A stretch of 10,133 bases of DNA from Oscillospiraceae bacterium (lineage in GTDB: Bacteria; Bacillota; Clostridia; Oscillospirales; Oscillospiraceae): NCBI GenBank assembly GCA_024404735.1, contig JAKSPP010000051.1, forward strand, positions 1 to 10,133, written 5' to 3'. Position 1 is the first letter of the stretch; every line of letters starts with the position of its first letter. Shown here piece after piece: positions 6,367 through 10,133 of the stretch. Below the pieces are notes generated by a model. That model did no database searches. It had not been told where the DNA came from and saw nothing but the letters and a program-made list of their open reading frames with translations. A program made the translations under genes and the position numbers.

Positions 6367-7260
6367 GTGACAATTGAAGAACTGAAACAGAAAATGGATG
6401 AGACTCAATATGTCTATGATGATACTATGGCAACGGTGCTTTTTGTTGCGCTTACCCTGGGGAGACCGCTGCTGATTGAAGGTGCGGCAGGCGTTGGAAA
6501 GACAGAGGTTGCCAAGGTGATGGCATCGGCGCTGGGCCGTGATCTGGTGCGTCTGCAATGCTATGAGGGTCTGGACGAAAGCAAGGCACTCTACGAATGG
6601 AACTACCAGAAGCAACTGCTTTCCATTCAGGTGAATATGAACACCGAGGATAAGGACGCGCTGACAAAATCACTTTTCAGTGATGAATATCTGCTGGAAC
6701 GACCGCTGCTGAAATCTATCCGCTCAGAAAAACCGGTCGTGCTGCTGATTGATGAAATTGACAAGGCAGACGAAGAATTTGAGGCATTTCTGCTGGAACT
6801 GCTGTCCGAGATGCAGGTGACCGTTCCGGAAATCGGAACCATTCGGTCCAGGAGCGTGCCCTTTGTGGTACTGACCTCCAACCGGGCCAGACCTCTTTCG
6901 GAGGCACTGCGCCGTCGATGCGCATATCTGCACATTGACTATCCGGATATGGAAAAAGAACTGGCAATCCTGCGAAAAAAACTGCCACATGTAGATGACC
7001 GACTCTGTGCACAGGTGGCTATGGCGGTGCATGAGCTCCGCTCCAACGAGGCCATTCTGAAAAAACCCAGCATTGCGGAAACGCTGGACTGGGCAGGAGC
7101 ATTGGACGCACTGGGCATGCGGGAGCTTACACCGGATGCACTGCGCCAAACGGCAGGCTTTGTGCTGAAAAACAACGAGGATATTGCCTCGGCTGACCTG
7201 TGCGGCGAGAAAAACGGGCATTGCGGCCACTGCGGAGAGCACCACCATGACAGATCCTGA
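6367..7260 (+). CDS. MoxR/CoxD-type AAA+ ATPase
   Basis: AAA+ ATPase of the MoxR group, which generally acts as a chaperone-like partner of VWA proteins in metalloenzyme or cofactor maturation. Numbered from GTG 6367 (297 residues): Walker A GAAGVGKT 39-46, Walker B VVLLIDE 124-130, sensor-1 region TSNRAR 170-175, and the arginine-finger stretch RRR 182-184. The N-terminus (TIEELKQKMDETQYVYDDT) matches the usual MoxR opening, supporting this start; an ATG at 6352 would add five residues. The last ~19 residues are rich in Cys and His (C279, H285, C286, H288, C289, H292-H294), a possible metal-binding tail. The gene overlaps the following VWA gene by 14 bases, implying coupled translation. Leucine is mostly CTG (16 of 21 in the first ~130 codons by hand count) and proline CCG, unlike neighbouring genes, which suggests acquisition. 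The maturation target is not in this window. Confidence 0.92.
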   Translation: MTIEELKQKMDETQYVYDDTMATVLFVALTLGRPLLIEGAAGVGKTEVAKVMASALGRDLVRLQCYEGLDESKALYEWNYQKQLLSIQVNMNTEDKDALTKSLFSDEYLLERPLLKSIRSEKPVVLLIDEIDKADEEFEAFLLELLSEMQVTVPEIGTIRSRSVPFVVLTSNRARPLSEALRRRCAYLHIDYPDMEKELAILRKKLPHVDDRLCAQVAMAVHELRSNEAILKKPSIAETLDWAGALDALGMRELTPDALRQTAGFVLKNNEDIASADLCGEKNGHCGHCGEHHHDRS

Positions 7261-8524
7261 AGTCTATCTGGAAAAACTGTCCGATTTTTCCCGGATGCTA
7301 AGGCTGAAGGGAATGGCAGTGAGCCCCCGGGAGACGGAGGATGCAGCAAAGCTGCTGACGATAATGGGGATGGCAGAGAGAGAGCAAGTTAAAACTGCGC
7401 TGCGAACCATCTATGCAAAATCCCGGGAGGAGCAGCTGAATTTTGACGTGGTGTTTGACGGATTCTTTCTTTCGGAGGAAACTATGCGGGCGCGGGCTAA
7501 AGAACATGCCAAACGGGATTGGGAGCAGGAGCAAGCCCGCCGGAAGGCTGAAGAAGAGCTGGAGCAATACGGTGATAAGGTGCAGCTTACGGAAGCCGAG
7601 CGAGAGAGCTATGTAGTTATGTCCGAAGATGTACGGAAAAAACTCCGGAATATTGTGGAGCGATTCCGGGGGAATATGGCTCGGAATCCGGATTTGTACA
7701 GAGGATTTATTCGCTCTGTTTTTGCCAAAACAATTATGGAGCAGCAGCTGATGATGGAAGATGCCGGAACAGGTTGCGAGGCGTCCGACCCGGAGTTGGG
7801 CATCCTGTACAGAAATATCGGCGAATTCCGTGATACGGAAATTCCGCAGGCTATTGCCATGATTCAGAAGGTTGCCCGTCAAATCAACGGAGAACTGTCG
7901 GCTAAACGGAAGCGCAGCGGCAATACAGGAAAACTGGATTTCCGTCGAACAATCCGGAAGGGCATGGAAACCGGCGGCAGCTTCTATCGACTGAGCTATC
8001 GAAAAAAGCGGAGCCGAAGGCGGCATTTGGTGATGCTGTGCGATGTATCGGGCAGTATGGTGCAGTTTTCGGAATTTGCGCTGCGGTTTATCCAGTCGTT
8101 GAATCAGGTGGCGGAAAGCTCCCGGACGTTCCTGTTTTCAGAGAGAATGGTGGAAGCGGACGCATTCCGGCTGCAAAATATGGACCTTTTCCGAAACTAT
8201 GTTCGGGAATCCGGTATTTACGGCATGGGAACTGATGTTGGGTCTGCTTTGGAGCAGCTCTGCGGGGAGCACCCTTCAGTGCTGAATGCCGGAACAACGC
8301 TACTGATTTTTTCCGATGCCAAGACTATAAATCCGCTTCGGGCCATTGCGGCCGTTAAGGAAGCCAGGCGGATGGCGGGCAGGGTAATCTGGCTGAACCC
8401 CATCCCGGAAGGGAAATGGAAGTATCTGAAAAGCTCAAGGACCATGGCAGAGGTTGTTACTATGATCTCCTGCAGCACTCTGCAGGAACTTGCGGCAGCC
8501 TGCCGAAAACTGACGATGAACTGA
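7247..8524 (+). CDS. CoxE-type VWA domain protein
   Basis: 425-residue cytoplasmic protein of the CoxE-like VWA family, the usual partner of a MoxR/CoxD ATPase. The N-terminal part is helical and highly charged (EHAKRDWEQEQARRKAEEELEQ, about 86-107, likely coiled coil). The family's basic stretch, RRTIRKGMETGGSFYRLSYR (233-252), is followed by RKKRSRRRH and the VWA fold: MIDAS DVSGS 266-270, Thr329 in GMGTDVGSAL 326-335, and Asp357 in LIFSDAKT. All the metal-coordinating motifs are present, so it should bind Mg2+ and a protein partner. The start is the ATG at 7247, with GGAG at 7234-7237 nine bases upstream; longer in-frame versions would run far into the MoxR gene without a ribosome site. 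It shares the CTG/CCG-rich codon use of the MoxR gene. CoxDE are known in carbon monoxide dehydrogenase maturation, but no such enzyme is seen here. Confidence 0.92.
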   Translation: MTDPEVYLEKLSDFSRMLRLKGMAVSPRETEDAAKLLTIMGMAEREQVKTALRTIYAKSREEQLNFDVVFDGFFLSEETMRARAKEHAKRDWEQEQARRKAEEELEQYGDKVQLTEAERESYVVMSEDVRKKLRNIVERFRGNMARNPDLYRGFIRSVFAKTIMEQQLMMEDAGTGCEASDPELGILYRNIGEFRDTEIPQAIAMIQKVARQINGELSAKRKRSGNTGKLDFRRTIRKGMETGGSFYRLSYRKKRSRRRHLVMLCDVSGSMVQFSEFALRFIQSLNQVAESSRTFLFSERMVEADAFRLQNMDLFRNYVRESGIYGMGTDVGSALEQLCGEHPSVLNAGTTLLIFSDAKTINPLRAIAAVKEARRMAGRVIWLNPIPEGKWKYLKSSRTMAEVVTMISCSTLQELAAACRKLTMN

Positions 8525-8529
8525 TATAA

Positions 8530-8700
8530 GCACGTCAGAAAGTTCAGAACAAAAGAGGCATATCTTATCCGGAGAAGTTAAAGAGCTATGCTGAACCTGT
8601 GGCGAAGATCGTAACAGCCCCTCCGGAACAGATAAAGATGCTGCATTCATACACTTTTTCCGCATTTTTGCCCACAAACAGTATTAGAGCGTCGAACTGA
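8530..8700 (+). other. Possible gene remnant or short open frame of 56 codons
   Basis: Between the VWA stop and the operon terminator there is a 56-codon open stretch, frame of 8536, ending at TGA 8698-8700. It has no plausible start codon or ribosome site at its beginning. Its translation (for example YPEKLKSYAEPVAKIV, then PPEQIKMLHSYTFSAFLP) looks protein-like rather than random, so it may be the tail of a decayed gene. I do not recognise a family. Otherwise nothing is seen in 8525-8685. Confidence 0.2.
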
Positions 8701-8727
8701 CTTGCGTTAGTCCGACGCTCTTTTTTT
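8686..8727 (+). terminator. Strong intrinsic terminator of the MoxR-VWA operon
   Basis: AGAGCGTCG (8686-8694) pairs with CGACGCTCT (8713-8721). After one A/C mismatch, the inner arms ACTGAC (8696-8701) and GTTAGT (8706-8711) add six pairs around a TTGC loop. A run of T (8719-8727 region) follows on the plus strand. The minus-strand side lacks a T-run immediately after the stem, so it is less convincing as a terminator for the potassium genes converging from the right. Confidence 0.9.
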
Positions 8728-8753
8728 ACGGAGCTTTTTTAATGCTGTTTTTA

Positions 8754-9407
8754 TTATTTCAGTTTTTCAACTCTGTTAACGGCCTTAAAGGTACCGAATA
8801 CCATGCAGTGGTCTCCTTCTTTGAAGACATAGTCAATGGGCGGATTGGGGATAAGACCGTTGTCCTTCGGTTTTATTCCGAGGATGTTAAGGTCATATTC
8901 CTTTCTGATATTAAGCTCTATTATACTCTTGCCTATCCAGGACGGACGGCAGCTTATTTCAAATACGGAGTAGTCGGAGTAGAGATTGACATATTCGAAA
9001 ATATTATCACTGGATTCTACTGCCGCAAGGCGGACCGCCGCATCCTTTTCGGGGAAGATAATGGCGTCGGCTCCGTTTTTAAGAAGGAACTTTGCCTGAA
9101 TATCCGTCTCGGCCTTGGAGTATATTTTTTTGGCGCCCAGCTCCTTGAGAAGGTCCGTTATCTCCAGACTTGCCTGGAAGTTTCCGCCGGTGCAGACAAA
9201 GCAGCAGTCAAACTTATCAACGTCAAAGGAGCGCAGAACATCAATGTTTGTGCAGTTGCCTACCTTGGCGCTGACAACATAGGGAAGAACGGATTCAATA
9301 TCCTCCTTGTCATTGTCAACAGCCATTATTTCACATTTGTATTTGGAGAGGCTGCGGCAGAGATGCTGTCCGAATTTTCCGATTCCTATAACAAGAAATG
9401 ATTTCAT
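8754..9407 (-). CDS. ktrA: Potassium uptake regulatory subunit, RCK/TrkA family (KtrA-like)
   Basis: 217-residue cytoplasmic gating subunit of a Ktr/Trk potassium transporter. Residues 1-~125 form the Rossmann-like RCK_N domain: it opens with FLVIGIGKFGQHLCRSL, whose GIGKFG (8-13) is the nucleotide-binding glycine motif, and VDND (30-33) follows at the second strand. Residues ~135-217 form the RCK_C domain (FEISCRPSWIGKSIIELNI, ending EGDHCMVFGTFKAVNRVEKL). The length and single RCK unit fit KtrA rather than the double-length TrkA of proteobacteria. AGGAAG at 9415-9420 (minus strand) is seven bases before the ATG. The gene follows the membrane subunit gene by 13 bases, so both are one transcript. 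It binds nucleotides and possibly c-di-AMP, as family members do; the ligand here is not determined. Confidence 0.93.
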   Translation of the reverse strand: MKSFLVIGIGKFGQHLCRSLSKYKCEIMAVDNDKEDIESVLPYVVSAKVGNCTNIDVLRSFDVDKFDCCFVCTGGNFQASLEITDLLKELGAKKIYSKAETDIQAKFLLKNGADAIIFPEKDAAVRLAAVESSDNIFEYVNLYSDYSVFEISCRPSWIGKSIIELNIRKEYDLNILGIKPKDNGLIPNPPIDYVFKEGDHCMVFGTFKAVNRVEKLK

Positions 9408-9420
9408 AATAATTCTTCCT

Positions 9421-10133
9421 TTATCCTATGGTAATTTGTTCGCCCGGATATGTAATGGCGGGCATTGCTTTTTTCTCGAGAAGTGCGCCTGCAAAGGATG
9501 TGCTTCCGACTCTTCCGCAGTACATCAGGAAAATTATAATATATCTCGATGCCATACAGAGCTTTCCCGTAAGTCCGGCTGTAATGCCGACGGTACCTAT
9601 TGCCGAGAAGGTTTCGTAAACTACATCGATAATAGCCGCATCCTGCTGAAGAGCGGAGATGACGATGGCACCGCAGAAGCCCAGGGCAAAGCTGAGACAG
9701 ATGATGGATACGGCCTTCTTGAAGGACTCATCGTCAAGGGAGCGTCTGAATACCGAAACGTACTGCTTGTTTCTTATTGAGGCAGCGGCGTAGATGGCTA
9801 TAACGGCTATGGTTGTTGTTTTGATTCCGCCCGCGGTTGAACCCGATGAGCCTCCTATGAGCATAAGAAAACACATAAACAACTTGCTTCCGCCCCCCAT
9901 ATTAACGGGGTCCACAGTGCAGAAACCTGCGGTTCTTGCGGTAACGGATGTAAAAAAGGCGGTTATTATTCTGTCTCCGAGGCTCATATCCGCGCCGGAA
10001 TAAGACTTTTCGAGAGTGAAGAATATAACGGCACCGCCGAAGGTAAGTATAGCCGAGGTAGCAAGAACAATCTTTGTGTGCAGATTATATCTCTTGAAGG
10101 CAAAGCGCTTTTCACCCAGGTCCTTCCAAACAA
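9421..10133 (-). CDS. ktrB: Potassium uptake membrane subunit, TrkH/KtrB family (partial, 5' end beyond window)
   Basis: C-terminal ~236 residues of the channel-like potassium translocator. The frame is open to the right edge (VWKDLGEKRFAFKRYNLHTK, then a hydrophobic segment IVLATSAILTFGGAVIFF), so the start lies outside and the internal Met at 9987 is not the start. Two pore-loop repeats are visible: SVTARTAGF (9922-9948) and SAIGTVGITAGLT (9568-9606), each holding a selectivity-filter glycine. Membrane segments include LFMCFLMLIGGSSGSTAGG with the conserved KTTT after it, AVSIICLSFALGFCGAIVIS, and YIIIFLMYCGRVGSTSFAG. It pairs with the RCK subunit encoded immediately downstream on the same strand. 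No truncation or frameshift is seen in the visible part. The KtrB versus TrkH label rests mainly on the small RCK partner and the Gram-positive context. Confidence 0.93.
   Translation of the reverse strand, partial: VWKDLGEKRFAFKRYNLHTKIVLATSAILTFGGAVIFFTLEKSYSGADMSLGDRIITAFFTSVTARTAGFCTVDPVNMGGGSKLFMCFLMLIGGSSGSTAGGIKTTTIAVIAIYAAASIRNKQYVSVFRRSLDDESFKKAVSIICLSFALGFCGAIVISALQQDAAIIDVVYETFSAIGTVGITAGLTGKLCMASRYIIIFLMYCGRVGSTSFAGALLEKKAMPAITYPGEQITIG

Noticed and set aside
7184..7246. Longer N-terminus for the VWA protein
   Set aside because: It would run deep into the MoxR gene without a ribosome site; ATG 7247 has GGAG nine bases upstream and a family-like beginning.
8686..8727. Shared bidirectional terminator for the VWA operon and the potassium genes
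   Set aside because: The stem is symmetric, but on the minus strand no T-run follows it, so only the plus-strand role is supported.
8742..9401. Plus-strand open frame opposite the potassium regulator gene
   Set aside because: The minus strand encodes a clear RCK protein with a GIGKFG motif and a ribosome site; the plus-strand product is not recognisable.
1..10133. CRISPR arrays, tRNA or rRNA genes, insertion sequences, integrases
   Set aside because: Reading both strands showed no spaced direct repeats, tRNA-like cloverleaf, transposase motif or terminal repeats.

Overview
The window looks like chromosome of an anaerobic, low-oxygen-niche Firmicute of the Clostridia, plausibly a Ruminococcus/Oscillospiraceae-like gut or rumen bacterium. 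The basis is a type III glutamine synthetase, a T-box leader of classical Gram-positive design, strong GGAGG ribosome binding sites, near-consensus sigma-A promoters and a KtrAB-type potassium system. The species itself cannot be read from the sequence.

Layout, left to right. (1) Positions 1-3486, plus strand: the 3' nine-tenths of glnN (type III glutamine synthetase, start outside the window), followed after 23 bases by a GTG-started M32 metallocarboxypeptidase. The two are probably one transcript, joining nitrogen assimilation to peptide turnover. (2) Positions 3508-3904: a consensus promoter and a complete T-box riboswitch with Stem I, Stem III, antiterminator and terminator. (3) Positions 3905-6187: one long gene fusing an XRE-type helix-turn-helix, a cupin and an acyl-CoA synthetase (AMP-forming), closed by a hairpin terminator. 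(4) Positions 6307-8727: a self-contained operon with its own extended -10 promoter, a MoxR-type AAA+ ATPase, an overlapping CoxE-type VWA protein and a strong terminator. Its codon use (CTG leucine, CCG proline) is unlike that of its neighbours (CTT/CTC, CCC). (5) Positions 8754-10133, minus strand: ktrA/trkA and the 3' part of ktrB/trkH, a potassium uptake system whose 5' end lies beyond the right edge.

The most interesting unit is region 2+3. A tRNA-sensing T-box controls not an aminoacyl-tRNA synthetase or a classical biosynthetic gene but a carboxylic-acid-activating enzyme that carries its own DNA-binding and cupin domains. My reading of the specifier loop gives GUC (valine), and the T-box UGGU fits a tRNA with discriminator base A. 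A model consistent with this (inference) is salvage of a branched or aryl carboxylic acid: the acid is activated to its CoA ester and then converted to an amino acid by reductive carboxylation, which is known in rumen anaerobes. Transcription would rise when the matching tRNA is uncharged. The second notable unit is the compositionally foreign MoxR-VWA pair, whose ATPase ends in a short Cys/His-rich tail and which has no visible molybdoenzyme partner in the window.
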